A DNA stretch of 64,000 nucleotides from Limanda limanda. Its lineage: Eukaryota > Chordata > Actinopteri > Pleuronectiformes > Pleuronectidae. Under the pieces are notes generated by a model. It did not search any database and was not told the DNA's origin. It saw nothing but the letters and a program-made list of their open reading frames with translations. How positions within the stretch are numbered: the stretch's first letter is position 1; every line of letters begins with the position of its first letter. Location of the stretch: the NCBI RefSeq assembly GCF_963576545.1, contig NW_026870481.1:248001-312000 (forward strand), in the 5' to 3' direction. The position numbers were made by a program, and so were the translations under genes. Positions 53,506-63,500 of the stretch are shown here, piece by piece.

Positions 53506-56500
53506 GATATTCTTGAATAACTTTTTTTGTGAAGGTCGGAGAGACTTGAAAAGTGGTTGCATCTGGACTAATTTGGGTCCTGCGGATCGATTGGTACCAT
53601 CCCCGAGCTTGTACGACCTTCGGAAGAGGTCGACCGACGAAATTCCCCCAAATCTGAGGAGATATTCTTGAATAACTTTTTTTGTGAAGGTCGGAGAGAC
53701 TTGCAAGTAGGCTCTACCCCCACTAAATGGGGTAGCGCACATCGATCGGTACCATCCTTGAGCTTCTCCGACTTTCGGAAGGGTTAGGGTTAGGGTTAGG
53801 GATGAAAGCACATAGGAGAAAGAGATATTCTTGAATAACCTTTTTTGTGAAGGTCGGAGAGACTTGCAAGTAGGCTCTACCCCCACTAAATGGGGTAGCG
53901 CGCATCGATCGGTACCATCCTTGAGCTTCTCCGACTTTTGGAAGGGTTAGGGTTAGGGTTAGGGATGAAAGCACATAGGAGAAAGAGATATTCTTGAATA
54001 ACTTTTTTTGTGAAGGTCGGAGAGACTTGGAAAGTGGTTGCATCTGGACTAATTTGGGTCCTGCGGATCGATTGGTACCATCCCCGAGCTTGTACGACCT
54101 TCGGAAGAGGTCGACCGACGAAATTCCCCCAAATCTGAGGAGATATTCTTGAATAACTTTTTTTGTGAAGGTCGGAGAGACTTGCAAGTAGGCTCTACCC
54201 CCACTAAATGGGGTAGCGCACATCGATCGGTACTATCCTTGAGCTTCTCCGACTTTCGGAAGGGTTAGGGTTAGGGTTAGGGATGAAAGCACATAGGAGA
54301 AAGAGATATTCTTGAATAACTTTTTTTGTGAAGGTCGGAGAGACTTGCAAGTAGGCTCTACCCCCACTAAATGGGGTAGCGCGCATCGATCGGTACCATC
54401 CTTGAGCTTCTCCGACTTTTGGAAGGGTTAGGGTTAGGGTTAGGGATGAAAGCACATAGGAGAAAGAGATATTCTTGAATAACCTTTTTTGTGAAGGTCG
54501 GAGAGACTTGCAAGTAGGCTCTACCCCCACTAAATGGGGTAGCGCGCATCGATCGGTACCATCCTTGAGCTTCTCCGACTTTTGGAAGGGTTAGGGTTAG
54601 GGTTAGGGATGAAAGCACATAGGAGAAAGAGATATTCTTGAATAACTTTTTTTGTGAAGGTCGGAGAGACTTGGAAAGTGGTTGCATCTGGACTAATTTG
54701 GGTCCTGCGGATCGATTGGTACCATCCCCGAGCTTGTACGACCTTCGGAAGAGGTCGACCGACGAAATTCCCCCAAATCTGAGGAGATATTCTTGAATAA
54801 CTTTTTTTGTGAAGGTCGGAGAGACTTGCAAGTAGGCTCTACCCCCACTAAATGGGGTAGCGCACATCGATCAGTACCATCCTTGAGCTTCTCCGACTTT
54901 CGGAAGGGTTAGGGTTAGGGTTAGGGATGAAAGCACATAGGAGAAAGAGATATTCTTGAATAACCTTTTTTGTGAAGGTCGGAGAGACTTGCAAGTAGGC
55001 TCTACCCCCACTAAATGGGGTAGCGCGCATCGATCGGTACCATCCTTGAGCTTCTCCGACTTTTGGAAGGGTTAGGGTTAGGGTTAGGGATGAAAGCACA
55101 TAGGAGAAAGAGATATTCTTGAATAACTTTTTTTGTGAAGGTCGGAGAGACTTGGAAAGTGGTTGCATCTGGACTAATTTGGGTCCTGCGGATCGATTGG
55201 TACCATCCCCGAGCTTGTACGACCTTCGGAAGAGGTCGACCGACGAAATTCCCCCAAATCTGAGGAGATATTCTTGAATAACTTTTTTTGTGAAGGTCGG
55301 AGAGACTTGCAAGTAGGCTCTACCCCCACTAAATGGGGTAGCGCACATCGATCGGTACTATCCTTGAGCTTCTCCGACTTTCGGAAGGGTTAGGGTTAGG
55401 GTTAGGGATGAAAGCACATAGGAGAAAGAGATATTCTTGAATAACTTTTTTTGTGAAGGTCGGAGAGACTTGCAAGTAGGCTCTACCCCCACTAAATGGG
55501 GTAGCGCGCATCGCTCGGTACCATCCTTGAGCTTCTCCGACTTTTGGAAGGGTTAGGGTTAGGGTTAGGGATGAAAGCACATAGGAGAAAGAGATATTCT
55601 TGAATAACTTTTTTTGTGAAGGTCGGAGAGACTTGCAAGTAGGCTCTACCCCCACTAAATGGGGTAGCGCGCATCGATCGGTACCATCCTTGAGCTTCTC
55701 CGACTTTTGGAAGGGTTAGGGTTAGGGTTAGGGATGAAAGCACATAGGAGAAAGAGATATTCTTGAATAACTTTTTTTGTGAAGGTCGGAGAGACTTGCA
55801 AGTAGGCTCTACCCCCACTAAATGGGGTAACGCGCATCGATCGGTACCATCCTTGAGCTTCTCCGACTTTCGGAAGGGTTAGGGTTAGGGATGAAAGCAC
55901 ATAGGAGAAAGAGATATTCTTGAATAACTTTTTTTGTGAAGGTCGGAGAGACTTGCAAGTAGGCTCTACCCCCACTAAATGGGGTAACGCGCATCGATCG
56001 GTACCATCCTTGAGCTTCTCCGACTTTCGGAAGGGTTAGGGTTAGGGTTAGGGATGAAAGCACATAGGAGAAAGAGATATTCTTGAATAACTTTTTTTGT
56101 GAAGGTCGGAGAGACTTGCAAGTAGGCTCTACCCCCACTAAATGGGGTAGCGCGCATCGATCGGTACCATCCTTGAGCTTCTCCGACTTTCGGAAGGGTT
56201 AGGGTTAGGGTTAGGGATGAAAGCACATAGGAGAAAGAGATATTCTTGAATAACTTTTTTTGTGAAGGTCGGAGAGACTTGGAAAGTGGTTGCATCTGGA
56301 CTAATTTGGGTCCTGCGGATCGATTGGTACCATCCCCGAGCTTGTACGACCTTCGGAAGAGGTCGACCGACGAAATTCCCCCAAATCTGAGGAGATATTC
56401 TTGAATAACTTTTTTTGTGAAGGTCGGAGAGACTTGCAAGTAGGCTCTACCCCCACTAAATGGGGTAGCGCACATCGATCGGTACCATCCTTGAGCTTCT

Positions 56501-56719
56501 CCGACTTTCGGAAGGGTTAGGGTTAGGGTTAGGGATGAAAGCACATAGGAGAAAGAGATATTCTTGAATAACTTTTTTTGTGAAGGTCGGAGAGACTTGC
56601 AAGTAGGCTCTACCCCCACTAAATGGGGTAGCGCGCATCGATCGGTACCATCCTTGAGCTTCTCCGACTTTCGGAAGGGTTAGGGTTAGGGTTAGGGATG
56701 AAAGCACATAGGAGAAAGA

Positions 56720-56882
56720 GATATTCTTGAATAACTTTTTTTGTGAAGGTCGGAGAGACTTGGAAAGTGGTTGCATCTGGACTAATTTGGGTCCTGCAAA
56801 TCGATTGGTACCATCCCCGAGCTTGTACGACCTTCGGAAGGGTTAGGGTTAGGGTTAGGGATGAAAGCACATAGGAGAAAGA
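56720..56882 (+). repeat. Chimeric B/A monomer, copy 3 (163 bp)
   Basis: This is the third hybrid, 3,377 bp from copy 2 and 4,820 bp from copy 1, in the same neighbourhood. The three copies are best explained by one exchange event later amplified with the domain IV repeats. Confidence 0.9.
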
Positions 56883-59800
56883 GATATTCTTGAATAACTT
56901 TTTTTGTGAAGGTCGGAGAGACTTGAAAAGTGGTTGCATCTGGACTAATTTGGGTCCTGCGGATCGATTGGTACCATCCCCGAGCTTGTACGACCTTCGG
57001 AAGAGGTCGACCGACGAAATTCCCCCAAATCTGAGGAGATATTCTTGAATAACTTTTTTTGTGAAGGTCGGAGAGACTTGCAAGTAGGCTCTACCCCCAC
57101 TAAATGGGGTAGCGCACATCGATCGGTACCATCCTTGAGCTTCTCCGACTTTCGGAAGGGTTAGGGTTAGGGTTAGGGATGAAAGCACATAGGAGAAAGA
57201 GATATTCTTGAATAACCTTTTTTGTGAAGGTCGGAGAGACTTGCAAGTAGGCTCTACCCCCACTAAATGGGGTAGCGCGCATCGATCGGTACCATCCTTG
57301 AGCTTCTCCGACTTTTGGAAGGGTTAGGGTTAGGGTTAGGGATGAAAGCACATAGGAGAAAGAGATATTCTTGAATAACTTTTTTTGTGAAGGTCGGAGA
57401 GACTTGGAAAGTGGTTGCATCTGGACTAATTTGGGTCCTGCGGATCGATTGGTACCATCCCCGAGCTTGTACGACCTTCGGAAGAGGTCGACCGACGAAA
57501 TTCCCCCAAATCTGAGGAGATATTCTTGAATAACTTTTTTTGTGAAGGTCGGAGAGACTTGCAAGTAGGCTCTACCCCCACTAAATGGGGTAGCGCACAT
57601 CGATCGGTACTATCCTTGAGCTTCTCCGACTTTCGGAAGGGTTAGGGTTAGGGTTAGGGATGAAAGCACATAGGAGAAAGAGATATTCTTGAATAACTTT
57701 TTTTGTGAAGGTCGGAGAGACTTGCAAGTAGGCTCTACCCCCACTAAATGGGGTAGCGCGCATCGATCGGTACCATCCTTGAGCTTCTCCGACTTTTGGA
57801 AGGGTTAGGGTTAGGGTTAGGGATGAAAGCACATAGGAGAAAGAGATATTCTTGAATAACCTTTTTTGTGAAGGTCGGAGAGACTTGCAAGTAGGCTCTA
57901 CCCCCACTAAATGGGGTAGCGCGCATCGATCGGTACCATCCTTGAGCTTCTCCGACTTTTGGAAGGGTTAGGGTTAGGGTTAGGGATGAAAGCACATAGG
58001 AGAAAGAGATATTCTTGAATAACTTTTTTTGTGAAGGTCGGAGAGACTTGGAAAGTGGTTGCATCTGGACTAATTTGGGTCCTGCGGATCGATTGGTACC
58101 ATCCCCGAGCTTGTACGACCTTCGGAAGAGGTCGACCGACGAAATTCCCCCAAATCTGAGGAGATATTCTTGAATAACTTTTTTTGTGAAGGTCGGAGAG
58201 ACTTGCAAGTAGGCTCTACCCCCACTAAATGGGGTAGCGCACATCGATCGGTACTATCCTTGAGCTTCTCCGACTTTCGGAAGGGTTAGGGTTAGGGATG
58301 AAAGCACATAGGAGAAAGAGATATTCTTGAATAACTTTTTTTGTGAAGGTCGGAGAGACTTGCAAGTAGGCTCTACCCCCACTAAATGGGGTAGCGCGCA
58401 TCGATCGGTACCATCCTTGAGCTTCTCCGACTTTTGGAAGGGTTAGGGTTAGGGTTAGGGATGAAAGCACATAGGAGAAAGAGATATTCTTGAATAACTT
58501 TTTTTGTGAAGGTCGGAGAGACTTGCAAGTAGGCTCTACCCCCACTAAATGGGGTAGCGCGCATCGATCGGTACCATCCTTGAGCTTCTCCAACTTTCGG
58601 AAGGGTTAGGGTTAGGGATGAAAGCACATAGGAGAAAGAGATATTCTTGAATAACTTTTTTTGTGAAGGTCGGAGAGACTTGCAAGTAGGCTCTACCCCC
58701 ACTAAATGGGGTAGCGCGCATCGATCGGTACCATCCTTGAGCTTCTCCGACTTTCGGAAGGGTTAGGGTTAGGGTTAGGGATGAAAGCACATAGGAGAAA
58801 GAGATATTCTTGAATAACTTTTTTTGTGAAGGTCGGAGAGACTTGCAAGTAGGCTCTACCCCCACTAAATGGGGTAGCGCGCATCGATCGGTACCAACCT
58901 TGAGCTTCTCCGACTTTCGGAAGGGTTAGGGTTAGGGATGAAAGCACATAGGAGAAAGAGATATTCTTGAATAACTTTTTTTGTGAAGGTCGGAGAGACT
59001 TGGAAAGTGGTTGCATCTGGACTAATTTGGGTCCTGCGGATCGATTGGTACCATCCCCGAGCTTGTACGACCTTCGGAAGAGGTCGACCGACGAAATTCC
59101 CCCAAATCTGAGGAGATATTCTTGAATAACTTTTTTTGTGAAGGTCGGAGAGACTTGCAAGTAGGCTCTACCCCCACTAAATAGGGTAGCGCGCATCGAT
59201 CGGTACCATCCTTGAGCTTCTCCGACTTTCGGAAGGGTTAGGGTTAGGGTTAGGGATGAAAGCACATAGGAGAAAGAGATATTCTTGAATAACTTTTTTT
59301 GTGAAGGTCGGAGAGACTTGCAAGTAGGCTCTACCCCCACTAAATGGGGTAGCGCGCATCGATCGGTACCATCTTTGAGCTTCTCCGACTTTCGGAAGGG
59401 TTAGGGTTAGGGTTAGGGATGAAAGCACATAGGAGAAAGAGATATTCTTGAATAACTTTTTTTGTGAAGGTCGGAGAGACTTGGAAAGTGGTTGCATCTG
59501 GACTAATTTGGGTCCTGCGGATCGATTGGTACCATCCCCGAGCTTGTACGACCTTCGGAAGAGGTCGAACGACGAAATTCCCCCAAATCTGAGGAGATAT
59601 TCTTGAATAACTTTTTTTGTGAAGGTCGGAGAGACTTGCAAGTAGGCTCTACCCCCACTAAATGGGGTAGCGCGCATCGATCAGTAGCATCCTTGAGCTT
59701 CTCCGACTTTCGGAAGGGTTAGGGTTAGGGATGAAAGCACATAGGAGAAAGAGATATTCTTGAATAACTTTTTTTGTGAAGGTCGGAGAGACTTGCAAGT

Positions 59801-59915
59801 AGGCTCTACCCCCACTAAATGGGGTAACGCGCATCGATCGGTACCATCCTTGAGCTTCTCCGACTTTCGGAAGGGTTAGGGTTAGGGTTAGGGATGAAAG
59901 CACATAGGAGAAAGA

Positions 59916-59958
59916 GATATTCTTGAATAACTTTTTTTGTGAAGGTCGGAGAGACTTG
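59916..59958 (+). repeat. 43-bp invariant head box shared by A and B
   Basis: The first 43 bases of the monomer (GATATTCTTGAATAAC, T7, GTGAAGGTCGGAGAGACTTG) are the same in the A and B consensus, whereas the adjoining 78 bp have diverged to about 70%. Few variants are seen inside the box across the window. The recurrent ones are T7 changed to CT6 (for example near 40,041 and 45,340), AATAAC to AATAAA (near 21,919, 22,401, 27,382, 28,022) and GAGAGAC to GAAAGAC (near 39,083 and 40,692). A protein-binding box under selection, or a patch kept uniform by gene conversion, would both explain this. It does not match the CENP-B box pattern as I know it. Confidence 0.85.
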
Positions 59959-59968
59959 CAAGTAGGCT

Positions 59969-59990
59969 CTACCCCCACTAAATGGGGTAG
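59969..59990 (+). other. Perfect 7-bp inverted repeat (hairpin) in A middle
   Basis: CTACCCC and GGGGTAG form a perfect 7-bp stem around the 8-base loop CACTAAAT. It occurs in most A monomers. A recurrent variant changes GGGGTAG to GGGGTTG (for example near 4,735, 7,126, 14,478, 19,430, 33,686, 60,942), and another gives GGGGTAACG; the first breaks a stem pair. A few copies change GGGG itself (near 22,138 and 30,160 AATGGAGT; near 39,445 and 44,744 AATGGTGT; near 59,184 AATAGGGT). Type B has no equivalent stem here. It could be a cruciform or simply a by-product of the monomer sequence. Confidence 0.7.
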
Positions 59991-60035
59991 CGCGCATCGA
60001 TCGGTACCATCCTTGAGCTTCTCCGACTTTCGGAA

Positions 60036-60056
60036 GGGTTAGGGTTAGGGTTAGGG
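60036..60056 (+). other. Representative telomere tract and G-quadruplex motif in A tail
   Basis: Three TTAGGG hexamers (60,039-60,056) directly follow the GGG that ends the GGAAGGG segment. This makes four G3 tracts separated by TTA loops, the canonical pattern for an intramolecular G-quadruplex, with the matching C-rich i-motif pattern on the other strand. The duplex also holds two TTAGGGTTA sites, which fit the YTAGGGTTR core bound by vertebrate TRF1/TRF2. The tract recurs in every A monomer in the same orientation. Units with only two hexamers have three G3 tracts, and the TTAGGTTTAGGG variants have one tract cut to GG, so these lack the perfect motif. Folding and protein binding are inferred from sequence pattern only. 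Confidence 0.85.
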
Positions 60057-60396
60057 ATGAAAGCACATAGGAGAAAGAGATATTCTTGAATAACTTTTTT
60101 TGTGAAGGTCGGAGAGACTTGGAAAGTGGTTGCATCTGGACTAATTTGGGTCCTGCAAATCGATTGGTACCATCCCCGAGCTTGTACGACCTTCGGAAGA
60201 GGTCGACCGACGAAATTCCCCCAAATCTGAGGAGATATTCTTGAATAACTTTTTTTGTGAAGGTCGGAGAGACTTGCAAGTAGGCTCTACCCCCACTAAA
60301 TGGGGTAGCGCGCATCGATCGGTACCATCCTTGAGCTTCTCCGACTTTCGGAAGGGTTAGGGTTAGGGTTAGGGATGAAAGCACATAGGAGAAAGA

Positions 60397-60551
60397 GATA
60401 TTCTTGAATAACTTTTTTTGTGAAGGTCGGAGAGACTTGGAAAGTGGTTGCATCTGGACTAATTTGGGTCCTGCGGATCGATTGGTACCATCCCCGAGCT
60501 TGTACGACCTTCGGAAGAGGTCGACCGACGAAATTCCCCCAAATCTGAGGA
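60397..60551 (+). repeat. Representative type B monomer (155 bp)
   Basis: This is a consensus-like B unit. The first 43 bp equal those of type A. Positions 44-121 align to A without gaps at 55 of 78 bases. The 34-bp tail starts AGGTCGACCGACG and ends CTGAGGA, and has no telomere hexamer. The first half of the B middle (CTGGACTAATTTGGG region) is the most diverged from A, while the GATCGATTGGTACCATCC segment is well conserved. B units are nearly always flanked by A on both sides. A and B are clearly paralogues; which tail is ancestral cannot be decided from this window. Confidence 0.94.
60505..60523 (+). other. 6-bp inverted repeat spanning the head/tail junction of B
   Basis: CGACCT and AGGTCG pair around the loop TCGGAAG. 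The right arm is the start of the B tail, so the inverted repeat spans the point where A and B stop aligning. In A the same place reads TCCGA-CTT-TCGGA, a shorter 5-bp stem, followed by the telomere hexamers. The three chimeric monomers switch from B to A sequence inside or just after the shared TTCGGAAG, so this hairpin-prone spot coincides with an exchange point. Confidence 0.6.
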
Positions 60552-63500
60552 GATATTCTTGAATAACTTTTTTTGTGAAGGTCGGAGAGACTTGCAAGTA
60601 GGCTCTACCCCCACTAAATGGGGTAGCGCGCATCGATCGGTACCATCCTTGAGCTTCTCCGACTTTCGGAAGGGTTAGGGTTAGGGTTAGGGATGAAAGC
60701 ACATAGGAGAAAGAGATATTCTTGAATAACTTTTTTTGTGAAGGTCGGAGAGACTTGGAAAGTGGTTGCATCTGGACTAATTTGGGTCCTGCGGATCGAT
60801 TGGTACCATCCCCGAGCTTGTACGACCTTCGGAAGAGGTCGACCGACGAAATTCCCCCAAATCTGAGGAGATATTCTTGAATAACATTTTTTGTGAAGGT
60901 CGGAGAGACTTGCAAGTAGGCTCTACCCCCACTAAATGGGGTTGCGCGCATCGATCGGTACCATCCTTGAGCTTCTCCGACTTTCGGAAGGGTTAGGGTT
61001 AGGGTTAGGGATGAAAGCACATAGGAGAAAGAGATATTCTTGAATAACTTTTTTTGTGAAGGTCGGAGAGACTTGCAAGTAGGCTCTACCCCCACTAAAT
61101 GGGGTAGCGCGCATCGATCGGTACCATCCTTGAGCTTCTCCGACTTTCGGAAGGGTTAGGGTTAGGGTTAGGGATGAAAGCACATAGGAGAAAGAGATAT
61201 TCTTGAATAACTTTTTTTGTGAAGGTCGGAGAGACTTGGAAAGTGGTTGCATCTGGACTAATTTGGGTCCTGCGGATCGATTGGTACCATCCCCGAGCTT
61301 GTACGACCTTCGGAAGAGGTCGACCGACGAAATTCCCCCAAATCTGAGGAGATATTCTTGAATAACTTTTTTTGTGAAGGTCGGAGAGACTTGCAAGTAG
61401 GCTCTACCCCCACTAAATGGGGTAGCGCGCATCGATCGGTACCATCCTTGAGCTTCTCCGACTTTCGGAAGGGTTAGGGTTAGGGTTAGGGATGAAAGCA
61501 CATAGGAGAAAGAGATATTCTTGAATAACTTTTTTTGTGAAGGTCGGAGAGACTTGGAAAGTGGTTGCATCTGGACTAATTTGGGTCCTGCGGATCGATT
61601 GGTACCATCCCCGAGCTTGTACGACCTTCGGAAGAGGTCGACCGACGAAATTCCCCCAAATCTGAGGAGATATTCTTGAATAACTTTTTTTGTGAAGGTC
61701 GGAGAGACTTGCAAGTAGGCTCTACCCCCACTAAATGGGGTTGCGCGCATCGATAGGTACCATCCTTGAGCTTCTCCGACTTTCGGAAGGGTTAGGGTTA
61801 GGGTTAGGGATGAAAGCACATAGGAGAAAGAGATATTCTTGAATAACTTTTTTTGTGAAGGTCGGAGAGACTTGGAAAGTGGTTGCATCTGGACTAATTT
61901 GGGTCCTGCGGATCGATTGGTACCATCCCCGAGCTTGTACGACCTTCGGAAGAGGTCGACCGACGAAATTCCCCCAAATCTGAGGAGATATTCTTGAATA
62001 ACGTTTTTTGTGAAGGTCGGAGAGACTTGCAAGTAGGCTCTACCCCCACTAAATGGGGTAGCGCGCATCGATCGGTACCATCCTTGAGCTTCTCCGACTT
62101 TCGGAAGGGTTAGGGTTAGGGTTAGGGATGAAAGCACATAGGAGAAAGAGATATTCTTGAATAACTTTTTTTGTGAAGGTCGGAGAGACTTGGAAAGTGG
62201 TTGCATCTGGACTAATTTGGGTCCTGCGGATCGATTGGTACCATCCCCGAGCTTGTACGACCTTCGGAAGAGGTCGACCGACGAAATTCCCCCAAATCTG
62301 AGGAGATATTCTTGAATAACTTTTTTTGTGAAGGTCGGAGAGACTTGCAAGTAGGCTCTACCCCCACTAAATGGGGTAGCGCGCATCGATCGGTACCATC
62401 CTTGAGCTTCTCCGACTTTCGGAAGGGTTAGGGTTAGGGTTAGGGATGAAAGCACATAGGAGAAAGAGATATTCTTGAATAACTTTTTTTGTGAAGGTCG
62501 GAGAGACTTGGAAAGTGGTTGCATCTGGACTAATTTGGGTCCTGCGGATCGATTGGTACCATCCCCGAGCTTGTACGACCTTCGGAAGAGGTCGACCGAC
62601 GAAATTCCCCCAAATCTGAGGAGATATTCTTGAATAACTTTTTTTGTGAAGGTCGGAGAGACTTGCAAGTAGGCTCTACCCCCACTAAATAGGGTTGCGC
62701 GCATCGATCGGTACCATCCTTGAGCTTCTCCGACTTTCGGAAGGGTTAGGGTTAGGGTTAGGGATGAAAGCACATAGGAGAAAGAGATATTCTTGAATAA
62801 CTTTTTTTGTGAAGGTCGGAGAGACTTGAAAAGTGGTTGCATCTGGACTAATTTGGGTCCTGCGGATCGATTGGTACCATCCCCGAGCTTGTACGACCTT
62901 CGGAAGAGGTCGACCGACGAAATTCCCCCAAATCTGAGGAGATATTCTTGAATAACTTTTTTTGTGAAGGTCGGAGAGACTTGCAAGTAGGCTCTACCCC
63001 CACTAAATGGGGTAGCGCACATCGATCGGTACCATCCTTGAGCTTCTCCGACTTTCGGAAGGGTTAGGGTTAGGGTTAGGGATGAAAGCACATAGGAGAA
63101 AAAGATATTCTTGAATAACTTTTTTTGTGAAGGTCGGAGAGACTTGCAAGTAGGCTCTACCCCCACTAAATGGGGTAGCGCGCATCGATCTGTACCATCC
63201 TTGAGCTTCTCCGACTTTCGGAAGGGTTAGGGTTAGGGTTAGGGATGAAAGCACATAGGAGAAAGAGATATTCTTGAATAACTTTTTTTGTGAAGGTCGG
63301 AGAGACTTGGAAAGTGGTTGCATCTGGACTAATTTGGGTCCTGCAAATCGATTGGTACCATCCCCGAGCTTGTACGACCTTCGGAAGAGGTCGACCGACG
63401 AAATTCCCCCAAATCTGAGGAGATATTCTTGAATAACTTTTTTTGTGAAGGTCGGAGAGACTTGCAAGTAGGCTCTACCCCCACTAAATGGGGTAGCGCG

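Larger units (their letters stand above)
48220..59752 (+). repeat. Domain IV: nested 4,820/3,377/1,443-bp repeats
   Basis: The domain mixes AAB trimers and A runs. About 49,860-52,905 matches 54,680-57,725 (offset 4,820). About 53,079-54,900 matches 56,456-58,277 (offset 3,377). About 51,636-52,800 matches 53,079-54,240 (offset 1,443; note 1,443 + 3,377 = 4,820). Typical variants are GCGCACATC in the A that follows a B, GGTACTATCC, AACCTTTTTT, GACTTTTGG, and GCATCGCTCGG near 50,690 and 55,510. No gene or unique sequence lies in it. Confidence 0.75.
59916..60078 (+). repeat. Representative type A monomer (163 bp)
   Basis: This is a consensus-like A unit. Its parts are a 43-bp box shared with type B (unit positions 1-43, including a T7 run), a 78-bp A-specific middle (44-121), and a 42-bp tail made of GG, three TTAGGG hexamers and the linker ATGAAAGCACATAGGAGAAAGA-like end. 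The middle contains a CTACCCC/GGGGTAG inverted repeat, then a cluster of palindromic six-base sites including GCGCGC, ATCGAT and GGTACC. Other A units differ mainly in hexamer number (two, three or four copies, giving 157, 163 or 169 bp) and in single bases, often at CpG sites. Type A is the more abundant monomer, since AA pairs are common and no BB pair was seen outside the chimeric junctions. Confidence 0.95.
60079..63103 (+). repeat. Domain V: 318-bp B-A dimer array
   Basis: Strict alternation of B and A: three BA dimers (60,079-61,032), one extra A (61,033-61,195), then six BA dimers (61,196-63,103). The dimer is 155 + 163 = 318 bp. An A (63,104-63,266), two more BA dimers (63,267-63,902) and a final partial A follow. 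The trimer order that dominates the rest of the window is absent here. GGGGTTG variants reappear near 60,942, 61,739 and 62,694. Confidence 0.9.

Noticed and set aside
59916..59958. CENP-B box or Pol III terminator in the head box
   Set aside because: The box does not fit the CENP-B core pattern I know (TTCG...A..CGGG spacing). T7 alone is not evidence for a Pol III gene, and no A/B-box promoter pattern was recognised.
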